A stretch of DNA of 64,000 nucleotides from Trametopsis cervina. Taxonomy: Eukaryota > Basidiomycota > Agaricomycetes > Polyporales > Irpicaceae. Where the stretch lies: NCBI GenBank assembly GCA_022385755.1, contig MU278349.1:806001-870000 (forward strand), given 5' to 3'. Under the pieces are notes generated by a model. That model did not search any database. It saw only the letters and a program-made list of their open reading frames with translations, and was not told the origin of the DNA. Below, in pieces: positions 1 through 9,841 of this stretch (positions are counted from its first letter, which is position 1; each line of letters begins with the position of its first letter). The translations under genes were made by a program, and so were the position numbers.

Positions 1-28
1 GAACATGTTCTTTATCTACACTATGTAG
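1..28 (+). CDS. 3' terminal exon of an MFS transporter (partial, cut by window edge)
   Basis: The first 28 bases read G-AAC-ATG-TTC-TTT-ATC-TAC-ACT-ATG-TAG, encoding NMFFIYTM and a stop. The last exon of the complete MFS gene downstream (2709-2736) is also exactly 28 bases, has the same reading phase and encodes NPYFIYTL and a stop. I infer that this is the last exon of a tandem paralog of that gene and that an intron ends just before base 1. Only this tail is visible, so the match rests on eight residues and exon geometry. Confidence 0.6.
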
Positions 29-339
29 TTACCTAGTGCCTATTAGACGCGGCCATTAGGTTCCCGAGCACCTAGCCAGCATATGTACGACATTCACTAT
101 GATAACTTGCCGTAACATCAGCTGTTGTGGCCTGTGGGCGTGCCGAAGAAGACATCCTGTATCAGGCGTCCAGTGTGTTGTGATTATCCGTGTGAGCCAC
201 CTATCATGTTATCATACTGGTCCCATGTACAGGTCTTGTGACGGAAGCATATTTCTGGCATTTAAACGAAGCGAGTTCTCATTGTTACGCTGGAGTCTCT
301 GCGACGCCTGCACCATCCTCTCCTTCCAGATAGTGCACC
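29..339. other. Intergenic region between tandem MFS genes
   Basis: About 310 bases between the stop of the upstream transporter and the ATG at 340. It contains the 3' flank of the first gene and the promoter of the second. I see no clear TATA box and no convincing ORF. Confidence 0.5.
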
Positions 340-2736
340 ATGGACTCGCCCGCCGCAGAATACACGTCCGAGAAAAGCAAGAGTGCTTTGGACATCCACA
401 TCTCGGACGTTCTCGACACTGCTCCGGGTCAGGACAGGGATGAAGCGCTCCAGCTCGTTGGACTTGAGCGGAGTGGTGTTTACACCGAAGAACAGTTCGA
501 GCGAGTGAGGAAGAAGCTGGTAAGTGCCTCTGTCCTCGACGTACAAGTTCTTCTCGTTGACGGATCCGGTTACACAGGACTGGGTCATTCTTCCTCTATG
601 TATGGCCGTGTATGGCTCTCAATACTTGTAAGTCAGCGCTGTTATATCTCGGAGTGGTGTACGATCTCGCCTGCTCACTCGTTTATCGTTGTAGGGACAA
701 GAATGTTCTCAACTACGCGAGGTGAGTTATTATTCATTGCTACCTGTCCCTTTCGGACGTTAACACAGTCATTTAGTATTATGGGGTTGCCTATCACCGG
801 CCAAGTAAGGAATCCCTTCGGTGGTATCCCCTTATGATGTGCTAATATGTCGTTCATTGTAGCACTACAATCTCTCGTCTCTTGCGTTCTATCTCGGTGA
901 GTCATGAATAGCTCCGTGATGTTCGGCAATACTCACGCTCGACCTACTAGGCTTCTTGATATGGGTATTCCCGACTACCTATATCTCCCAGAGGCTGCGT
1001 CTGGGCAAATACCTTGGGGCCAATATCGTTGTGTGGGGCATTGTTATGATGCTCCACTCAGTGCCACAGACGTTTGGACCGTTCTTCACCCTTCGGTTGA
1101 TCTTGGGTGAGTCTGGCACGCGAGTCATTGTGCTTCGCGTCTTACCATTCATACAGGAATGCTGGAGAGCTGTGTGGCTCCGATATTGATTCTGATCATC
1201 TCCATGTTCTACCGGAAGAACGAGCAGGTACGCATACGTCTTACTACATGAGCGGCTGTTCATATGCTTAACGATGCTTTATCATAGGGTAAACGTATCT
1301 CATGGTTCTACACGATGGTAAGTCACCTACGACGTAAACCAGTATGTACTAATGATGGTCTCATTGCATTCTAGAACGGTTTTGCCGGCATCTTCGGGAG
1401 CTTCGTCGCCTACGTAAGTTTCAAACTTTATGTAATCTTATCTGCGTACTAAGACTAGATATCAGGGCATTTCATTCGACACGAGTGCGACGGTCATTCC
1501 CTACAAGATCATGTACCTGTTGACCGGCGCCATGGCCATCGTGGTCGGGATCGCTGTTCTCCTTTGGATGCCGGACTCGCCCGTTCATGCGGCATTCCTC
1601 ACTCCGGAGGAGCGTATCATCGCGATTGAGCGTGTCAGAGATGACCAAGGTGGTACCGAGAACAAGACGTTCAAGAAGGCCCAGGTATACGAGGCTCTCG
1701 GCGACATTCGTACATGGTTCATCGTCGTGATGACCATCATGAGTACGTTCTCTTCTGTATGATGTCTCATCGTCGCTATAGCTTGTTTTCACAGCTTCGA
1801 TACCGAACGGCGGCTTGGGAAGCTGTAAGTACTATCGTTGCTTTGGCGGGTTTGGTAACCTCTGACGGCGTTATCAGTTGGAAACTTTATCATTAAGAGT
1901 TTCGGATATACGTGAGCTACATCGCAGTTCTAGGTCTATCGCCTGTTTTCTCATTTCGATCTTACCCTACAGTTCCCGTCAAACGTTGATCCTGTCCTCA
2001 CCCGTGGGAGCTGTCGGCGTGGTCAGCGCTGTCATTTGCGGCTGGTATTCAGACCGGACGGTACGTACTATACTCGTTAAGCATAGCCCTCAGAGCTCAT
2101 GTAGGATATAACAGTCGGACAGGATGCTTCCGATTGTCTTCGGGTTATTGCCGACTCTGGTCGGTGCAGGCATGCTTGTGGGTTTGAAGCCGAGTCCTGG
2201 CCACAAAGCCGCCCTACTCTTCGGTGAGATGGGTTTTGTATCACTGGATGTCCAGCCTATGCTGACTCAAATCCTAGCGGACTACATCGTGGTGTTCTTC
2301 GGAAGTTCTCTCGCGCTGCTCTACGCGTGGAACGCCAGTAACACCGGCGGCCACACAAAGAAGGTGACTATAAACGCCATGACATTGGCGGCGTTCTGCA
2401 TAGGGAACATCGTTGGCTCGGAGACGTTCCTCCCCAAGGACGCCCCCAACTACATCCCGGGCAAGACCGCAATCTTGATTCTGTTGACCGTGACCCTCTT
2501 CCTTTGCTTCATCCTCCGATACATCAACATTCGTCGGAACGCCGCCAAGCGAAAGGTCATCGCGGATCTCAAGGCGAAGAATGGATGGACTGACGAGGAT
2601 ATCGAGAAGGAGAGGCAGCGTCATGCATTCTTGGATATGACAGACAAGGAGTGAGTACTCGATCCCATATACGGCATTCACGTACTGATCATGAACATTG
2701 TGTTCTAGGAACCCATACTTTATCTACACCCTCTAA
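340..2736 (+). CDS. MFS transporter, Dal5/allantoate permease-like (anion:cation symporter family)
   Basis: Predicted 12-helix plasma-membrane permease for organic anions such as allantoate, ureidosuccinate or vitamins; the substrate cannot be read from sequence. It is spread over about a dozen exons with short introns. The hydrophilic N terminus (from MDSPAAEYTSEKSK) leads into a DWVILPL first helix and LDKNVLNYASIMGLP, the typical 'DK-N-YA' motif of the Dal5 group. Later come a QRLRLGKYLGANI loop, an MLESCVAPILILIISMFY helix and the central loop MPDSPVHAAFLTPEERI. The C-terminal half carries SSPVGAVGVVSAVICGWYSD and a charged tail. The final intron is 2651-2708 and the last exon encodes NPYFIYTL. 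The start at 340 is the first in-frame ATG before the conserved region. A sister gene ends at base 28, so this is half of a tandem pair. Confidence 0.88.
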
Positions 2737-3076
2737 GGATTGTAGAATACGTGCTTTTCATTAGCTACAAAAAGGATGTAGCCTGGTTGTATTGTGCTGG
2801 AATAGATGCTTATAGATGTGCTTATTTGCGCTAAGAATGCTTGTTAACGGCTGTCGAACTTCAGTTACGCGCTGGCTCCACATCGGCTGGCCGATAAGTC
2901 CCTACACGTACGCGCACGCGAGTGGGTTTTCTGCGAGCGATACTTGATGTCTGGATGATGCATCACAAAGCAAAAATGCTGGGTTCATACTGTTATTTTA
3001 CATCTGGACAGCTATAGGTACAATTCTCTGAAACTTGCGACATATATTCGTGCATATTTGGTCTTTGCTGTGGCAT
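2737..3076. other. Convergent 3' flanks
   Basis: A stretch of 340 bases between the stops of the plus-strand transporter and the minus-strand secreted protein. It is AT-richer than the genes. I find no ORF or repeat in it. Confidence 0.5.
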
Positions 3077-3761
3077 TTAACAGAAGACGATGTTGATCTA
3101 GATGTCACAGAGACAAGTGGTGAGAAGACGCATGGAAGGCAAGATAACAGAAATCTTACGCCGACGTTGCTGCCGATGCACTGCACAGGTGCGCCATTGG
3201 TGGGGTTAGTGAACGCACCGGGGCAGTTGTCAGCGGAAGGGCAGCTTGCGCTCTCACTGCATGCGCCGAAGTAGTTGAAAGCCATCGGGTAGGTGCTGCA
3301 TTACAGTAAACAACGATGACGTTCATCAGCTGATATCACGGGGTGAGGATGAAGGACAACTTACAACTGATGGTTGCCGTTCTCGGGCTGTGCCTCGAGC
3401 GTGAAGTCGGCCGCGTTCTGGTTGGGGGCGTCGTTCCTAAGGGTAAACTCGACTGCCCCACAGTTGACACCAGAGTTCTCGCAGTTGGCACCCGCGAAAT
3501 CAGTGAGCCAGGCAATGCCTCCTAACAGCTGACCCTGGATGGTGGTAGGTCCTTGCGGAGTGCCATTCGCTTCGTACAGGAAGACGGGGCTGCCGGAAGG
3601 ACAGTTGTTGGTCATCTGGGGAGGGTGCCAACGTCATCATTATGCGTATAGAAGGGGTCATGTACGACAACGAGAGAACGTACAGTGACTTGGTGCGACT
3701 CTTGGGCAGCGGCGAAGCCAACAAAGGCAGCGAGCACGGCAGCGGTTGAGAACGAGAACAT
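3077..3761 (-). CDS. Thaumatin-like small secreted protein ('glycopeptide' family)
   Basis: Secreted cysteine-rich protein of about 140 residues. Four exons read on the minus strand. Exon 1 gives a signal peptide starting MFSFSTAAVLAAFVGF and ending AAAQ. Exon 2 gives TNNCPSGSPVFLYEANG and a glycine/asparagine-rich core with GIAWLTDF, NCENSGVNCG and VEFTLRND. Exon 3 gives YPMAFNYFGAC, CPSADNCPGAF and CIGSNVG, and a 7-codon last exon ends INIVFC. The TNNCP opening, 'VEFTL' strand, paired-cysteine 'ADNCP.AF' segment and terminal '-I-FC' are the pattern of basidiomycete glycopeptide/osmotin-like proteins. The function of that family is largely undefined; a wall or stress-related role is inference. 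A TATA box lies about 75 bases upstream of the ATG. Confidence 0.8.
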
Positions 3762-3834
3762 GGTAGTCTGGAAAGTATATGGAGGTATCGAAGGGGGAGA
3801 ACCTGGGCCTGGTGGACAGACACGAAGGGTACCT

Positions 3835-3843
3835 CTATTTATA
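3835..3843 (-). promoter_or_regulatory. TATA box of the glycopeptide gene
   Basis: The minus strand reads TATAAATAG about 75 bases upstream of the ATG at 3761. This spacing is typical of inducible fungal secreted-protein genes and supports the chosen start. Confidence 0.6.
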
Positions 3844-5358
3844 CCTGGTGAGCAGAACTACTTACTGCTACGTTGTTTCTTCGACGCTCTCGGTTTGTAG
3901 CCAGTGCCATTCGCTTGGGCCGCTGGCAAGTGGATACTGTCTGTAGAACCGAGCGCGGCTGTGTGACAGCGCATAGATTGCAATGAACGTGGAGCAATGA
4001 GCGCAGCTGGGAGGTCACATTACAGAGCAGTTGATTCAGAAGAGCACCCTAAAAGATGGATATGATGCACCCGTAGCCAGCTCAAATAGCCATTCGGGTC
4101 CTACAATGAAGGCGATCAATACCAGCTTCGGAAGGCCCTTGTATATTGGTTCCAACGCATGTGTGGTCATTGCTCTACAAGGCGTATATTTAGACGACGC
4201 GTTATATCATGCGCACTCACCTGTGTGGATTAAATTCAAGGCACGGTGGGCTAGGCCCCCGCCGGTCGCTACATTTCCAAGCAGGCGGCGTTGTGGAATA
4301 TGGTAACGTGGAGCATGAGGCTACGTTGTGAAGTAATGGTCATCGGCATGCGCTTCTGAAGTGAACTAGTGACTCGCCGGCGGGTGGGGACTATACGAGA
4401 ACGTGCGCCCCGCAACAAACGAGCGGTACAGCAAGCACGAACGGTGCTGCTGCGATCAGGTGTGGTGGTGGTTCGAACTGCCACGCATAGCTTCTGCTTG
4501 ATTAAGGGAGACCGAGACCGTGCTAAACCCATGCTATTCGGAATTTTGATTGAGACGGCCTGAAGAAGTGTAGGTCGACTGGGCAGGATGTGCACCTATC
4601 CTGTCGTTACTGGGCACATGTTAGCCTTCACGGTCCATCCATACTTCCATACTACATACCTCGCTTGAGACTTGCACTGTGTTTTCTTTCACAAGAAAGT
4701 ATAGCAGTTTCCCGTTGAGATTCCTCGGCTGGATTCATCAAGCTGATGAAAGTAACGTCAGATCTCGGCAGACGACCAACGGCAAGTCTATTTCTTGCCA
4801 TTAACGCAGAGAAATGGACAGATCGTGGTAAGCTGAAAGCTTCGTTGAAAGGTGGTGACAGATGCCACCCTCATGTGAGCCGTGTGGGTCACACCTCTGT
4901 ACCGTAGAAGAACTTGTTGGCTATGTCCGACGCTATTTTGGGGCCCTGTTTGTTTGATGCTGCTGGAACTCTCGTAAGTAGATCGCAGACAATTTAACAC
5001 AGAACCCCAAAACGGCCGGCTATTACGGTGTTAGAAGTGAGCGAATTGGCACGGACGCAAGCCCCGCCCAGCTGAGCACCTGCTGAGCACCATGGTGGAT
5101 TCAAAGATGGCGCCTCGCGGAGTGCTGAAGCCAGTCTGGTTATTGACTGATTCACCGGACGAGTAGCGCGGACAATTGCGGTAAGCGCGTTTGATAGTCC
5201 GACACGGATCGGAGCTACAACCCGAACGCCACAAACTTGGCTCCTTCCATATCTATTCTGTCACCTTTGTTACGTCACGCTGACGAGCATGTGACTGGCC
5301 ATTCGACACTACCTATCGCGTTTCCCGCCGCGAACGTCGAACACGACTGGTCACACAG
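3844..5358. other. Long intergenic region (1.5 kb)
   Basis: Divergent upstream region between the glycopeptide gene and the nuclear-protein gene at 5359. Several 60-110 codon ORFs occur on both strands (for example 4269-4595 minus and 4369-4563 plus), but they are arginine-rich, have no recognisable motifs and overlap each other. A short direct repeat of gctgagcacc occurs near 5070-5092. No RNA gene was recognised. Confidence 0.4.
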
Positions 5359-7903
5359 ATGAAGCCTCTCAAAGATCCTACGAGGTCCGCGCCAATCACT
5401 CAAAGCCAGCTCACTGAGTCAAAGCTAAGAGCTGCTGCAGCACTCGCCAAGGTCGATAAAGTCCAGCTCATCGCAAGCTACTTAGACTCTCAGCGTACCC
5501 ATCTCAATGCCTTCGCCATGGAGGGACGAGAAGCATTTACGTCGTGGAATCGCTCATGCTCACCGGCTGTCGACAAAGCTCAGGTCGGATCACCTATTCG
5601 AGATGCCGGCTTCACTACCCCCATCCTGAAACCAAGGGTACCTAAGGAGGCCATAGATTCCAACAAGGAGGAGCCTGAAACCGTAGCGACTCCGTTAGTG
5701 AAGGCAACGCAAGTAGCAGTCAGGCCTAAGAAACGAGCGAGGGAGTCGGCCGACAACCGAGCGCAGGACGCAGCCAGACCTGCGAAACGTTCTCGAGGCG
5801 CACCTGATGAATCTGTTACGAAGAGCACCAGGCACACCAAGGTTCACGAGAAACGAGATGGGAGCTCAGACCGGGAGAGGATAGCAAGTGCGTGCTACAA
5901 TCTGTTCTTGCCTGCTTAATGTCTCACAGCGAGATAGTTCTCTCTGGCAGGCGAGAGCGACGACGTGTTAAGAAAGCAATCGTACAGCCAAAGCCGTCTC
6001 CACAGAAGAGCGCTGATATGCCTCCCAAAGGGAATAGGAAAGGCGGGAAGAAGAGGAAGAACGATATTTCAGCTGGTCTGGCTCTTATGCATGGGTTCTC
6101 GGCGACGAATGTTGGTTCCTCCCGGCTGACGGTAAGCGCTATAGTCGTCATATCACAAACATCAGCGGCTGTGACTGAGAAACTGATTAGTTGAAGCCTA
6201 CCTTTGGAGTGTTCAACAAAGGGAAGGCTTCCGCAAAGACTGGTACCTCAAGCAAAGCAAAACCAAAGCCCAGTAAGTCCGTGTTTCTCTGCTACGTATA
6301 ACCCTTCCCACCTTCTATAGAAACTACGGAACGCATCTGGAACGAAATCGAGTTTCTGGGCGATATCAAGAGGAAGCGCAGTGACGCTAGATTTGATCGG
6401 AACTCGGTTGTGACGCTATCTTCGCGTGAGAGCACAGATAGCTCTAGCTCATCCGCCTCGACGGAAATACCCTGTCCTCCCAAGAAACGCAAAGTGGCTC
6501 GCACCCCCGCCAAGGCAAGCCCTCCTGGAGGTAAGAAGGATCTGGTGACCAATGAACGCACAACCCGAAATCACTCAAAAGATGTAAAGAAACGACAAGT
6601 TCGCACGCCTGACTTAAGTAGCGAGGAACCAAACAGGCCGCCGACGAATGTAACATCCTCTGTTGCCCCAGATGAACAACCTTTAAGAGCCGATTCAGTG
6701 GTCTGGGATATCGAGTCAATCGCAAAGGCCAGTTCAAAGGACCTTGCCGAACTCGCGGAGGAACTAGCTTCGTCTCCTGCTAAGGATGGGACGTTGATAC
6801 TCAATACGCGCGTCACCAAATGGCACGACTGCGATATCAGCGATCCTCCCGTACGCCAACCCGACCCGGGTCAACCTCGAGAATCTCCAAAAGACCTACG
6901 TGCACCTGGCAACCATCCCACCCAAGACAGTCCTCTTGTTCAGAATGGTCCGCTTTCTCATGCTTCTCTTTGTCCTTCTCAATCCATCTCCCAAGTACTG
7001 CACAGGGCAGACGCTCTCCAAGCGTCACAGATGGACCCGGTCTACTCGGAACCTTTCCGGTCAGAAAACGACCCTCGCGTAATGTACTCCTGTGAAGAAC
7101 AATACAGCCAACCTTCCGAGGAACCTGTGTGCCCACCTCAAGATATGGCGCATCGTCAGGTGTATGAGGATGTCCCGTTCGACGCCTTAGATGAAATGGA
7201 TCAGAGTCCCACTGCTCACGACCACAACCTCCCGCCCTGCGGTGAGCGGAGAAACCCGGAGTACGAGTACCAAGATAGCCTTCTCTTCAGCGATGACTAC
7301 CTCGATCATCTTCCTGCCTGTTCTGCATCTTCGCATCTGAACTACCTTCCTATGAACCACTTGGGGCACAACTTTGGCCACTCGTATGCTTGCGACAGAT
7401 CTGAGACCCCCGGTTCCTATGAGCTACTAGGTTCCTTCGACGACAATGACTCGATCAGCTATCTAGACGACAATCCTGAATATATAGATGCGCCTTGGCA
7501 GTCCTGTGATTCTTACTACAATGCGCCTTATGACGAAGTCGCTTTGGAACCCCAGGCCACCGAAGAGTTATATGAGGACCCGAATGACCTGGCAGATACT
7601 GTGTCTTATTTCTCTGCTGATGAAGACTACGCCTATGTCGACTCTGAATCCGCTCCGTGGCCTTGTGTCAGCCCGCAAGAATCTCTGGTCGACGAAGCTA
7701 GCGCTGTGACTTCTCTACTGGTGAAACAGCGCTTCCGTCCCCGTACTCTTCTGCATGAATATTCACCTACAAGTCTGGTCTTGGACACGCCCGAAACGGA
7801 TTCGGGCTTTATGACTGGTCGTCTCATGCTGCCGACGCTCGCGCAAGTGGAGGAAGATGTCGCGAAACACATGCTCCACCATTGGCTACCGCAGAAACTG
7901 TAA
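5359..7903 (+). CDS. Uncharacterised large nuclear protein with SV40-type NLS
   Basis: I do not recognise this family. Exon 1 (5359 to about 5895) encodes a basic, low-complexity N terminus with repeated KKRARE and AKRSRG patches. Exon 2 (about 5934-6131) carries KGNRKGGKKRKND and GLALMHGFSATNVGSSRLT. Exon 3 continues LKPTFGVFNKGKASAK, and a final long exon runs from about 6320 to the stop at 7903. This last exon starts with a helix around TERIWNEIEFLGDIKRKRSD, a serine run, and PPKKRKVART, which contains an exact PKKRKV monopartite nuclear localisation signal. The remainder is acidic, Tyr/Asp/Ser-rich and apparently disordered. The exon 1/2 junction is ambiguous: two GT donors and several AG acceptors keep the frame. 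A chromatin or transcription role would be a guess. The total is roughly 800 residues. Confidence 0.7.
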
Positions 7904-8820
7904 TCTCTCGCAAGTAGCATCGTCTTGTCATGCAATTCGGGAAAGATTGTGATGACTACCGTGAGCTTCTCCTGCCACATACACAAACGCCCTGTGGCTG
8001 ATTTGACGAGTCAGCTGGAGTATGGCGAATATAGGGAAGGCGCCGTGAAGTTCTCGTTTGAGGAGTATTTGTGCAGATTGTAGAAGCCTGACATTATACA
8101 GAGACATAATGCGAGCTTTGAAGGCTGATGAATATTTGTAATGGGGCTTGTGAAAAGCACTTGTTTTTTCCCATGGCCAGCCGGTATACCTGATGATCTC
8201 TTGTTACAATCGAGCACTAGAGCTTCTATTACGGCTAGTTTTAATCGCTCGTCATAAATGTGGTGTTACTTTTTCCAACATGGTGCGTGTTACTCGCCAT
8301 CTGCTCTTCCATTTGTTGTTTCATTCATCTGGTCTGTTTCAGCAGAGTCGCATCCAGTTCGAGCTCAAGTGGAGTACAAGCGCGGGTAAGGAAGGGTCCA
8401 TCCATAGAGTGTCATCTCGGTATCATGATATAGCAGATACCGCAGCGAGTTCTATTCCACCTCTTTCGCTACGAACATAAGTTGTTGACTCCAACATCAA
8501 TGTAAGAATGTCGCTCTCCGCCCGACATGCCCAAATATCGACACTGCGCTTCTGGGATACTCCCTTGGCAGTGCTGTTAGCGCAGCCAGGTGTGTACTGG
8601 ATAACTCCACTATTTATAATTCATTGACGACTGTGCTGCACAATCATCAGCTAGTAGTGCATTTTTGCACTGTGATGAAGATGTCAGGTGGAACATATCT
8701 GTTGGTATCCGCTTTGGCTGTGAGCTGGAAGACATAACCATCCGCAAGGCTCTGTCGGACGCTATCTGATATATGTCTAGTTTTCTCGCTCGGTACTGCT
8801 TGGTTGACGCCACGAAGATG
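7904..8820. other. Intergenic region (0.9 kb)
   Basis: 3' flank of the nuclear-protein gene and distal promoter of the small secreted protein. Overlapping minus-strand ORFs (8610-8891, 8647-8856) and a plus-strand ORF (8193-8480) have no recognisable motifs and I do not call them. Confidence 0.4.
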
Positions 8821-8828
8821 TATATAAA
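8821..8828 (+). promoter_or_regulatory. TATA box of the small secreted protein gene
   Basis: TATATAAA lies 120 bases before the ATG at 8941. No competing TATA-like sequence stands between it and the start codon. Confidence 0.5.
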
Positions 8829-8940
8829 CTGTCCTTTTAACCCATAATGCTTCCAACAGTGCAGACAGAAAGCATCCTCAGCACAACCCAAGACACATCG
8901 ACTTCACCGACAACCGTCCCCTCATATTTTTCAACAGCTA

Positions 8941-9542
8941 TGCAATTCCCCACTCTTTTCGCTTTGGTGCTCGCCGCACTCTCTGCTGGAAGTGTCAGTG
9001 CCACGCCCCACTCCACCGAGGCTCTCGTCGCGCGTTCTTCCGACGGGAGTATCGCCGTCAACAAACGTTCTGGCTGTGGCTCGACTGGACCTCTTGGCGA
9101 AGGTCATTTTGAATGGTTCATCGTGACCTCTTGCACTCCTGGGGATTCCATGTCTGTTGCCTTTTTGCTTGATTCAGCCCTGCAACGAGACTCACGCTCT
9201 GCTTAACAGGACCTGCCAGGCCACAGATGCTAGTGGATGCGTCCCTGGTGAAAAGGGTAAAATCGGCTCCATGGAAGTTGACGTAAGTATCCATGTTCCA
9301 TGTGTAGCAAATAAAGCGGGATTGAGTGTCTTCTTAGGATCCAAACGACACTACGCAGTTTGCCAAGCAGAGCCACACCAACTCTGTTCCATTTACTTGC
9401 CCGAGCGGTGGCCAAGTTCGTTGCCAGGCCAACTTCAACGACAACAACGACGGCCCCAACTACAGCCTGCGCGGTGAGTTATCTCTACATATCCTCAGTT
9501 GGCAGGTACTCACGAATATACTTGCGATTTATAGTGTTCTAA
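8941..9542 (+). CDS. Six-cysteine small secreted protein with Kex2-type site
   Basis: Unrecognised secreted protein of about 140 residues. The signal peptide MQFPTLFALVLAALSAGSV is followed by a propeptide-like segment ending VNKR, a dibasic Kex2-type cleavage site, and then SGCGSTGPLGEGHFEW. Four exons are needed. The first ends at about 9150 after CTPGDS. A 58-base intron ends in ttaacag at about 9208. Exon 2 gives TCQATDASGCVPGEKGK up to 9282. Exon 3 starts at about 9337 with DPNDTTQFAKQ and carries FTCPSGGQVRCQANFND. A tiny last exon encodes VF and a stop. After the KR site there are six cysteines, enough for three disulfides. The layout suits a processed secreted effector or wall-associated protein, but no family could be assigned. 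Confidence 0.65.
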
Positions 9543-9841
9543 GGTGCCCGCTGGAAGTCTACTGCTCCGGGTTACGAATTCGTAGCATCTTGATTTTCGT
9601 AATTCGAATACAGATGGATTGATATGTATTGCTATCAGTATACGTTACCTATGCAGAATCAGTATCTGAAGTCTTCAACTACAAAAAGTCGTTGAGAATG
9701 TGTCAAGTATTGATATTTCGTATAAAATACTGCTAACAAATTACAATCCGCTCGGGCGTGGAAATAAGTATGTCTACGTAAAAATCGTTCATTGTTCGAG
9801 CTCTATCTTACACCATCAGTCCCTATACAAGCACATCATAC
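9543..9841. other. Convergent 3' flanks
   Basis: AT-rich stretch of about 300 bases between the secreted-protein stop and the transporter stop on the other strand. I see no gene or repeat. Confidence 0.4.

Noticed and set aside
4440..4500. Possible tRNA B-box (ggttcgaactg) at about 4470
   Set aside because: No A-box at the right distance and no acceptor stem could be folded.
4269..4595. 108-codon minus-strand ORF in the long intergenic region
   Set aside because: Arginine/threonine-rich, no motif, overlapped by another ORF on the plus strand; composition looks like chance translation.
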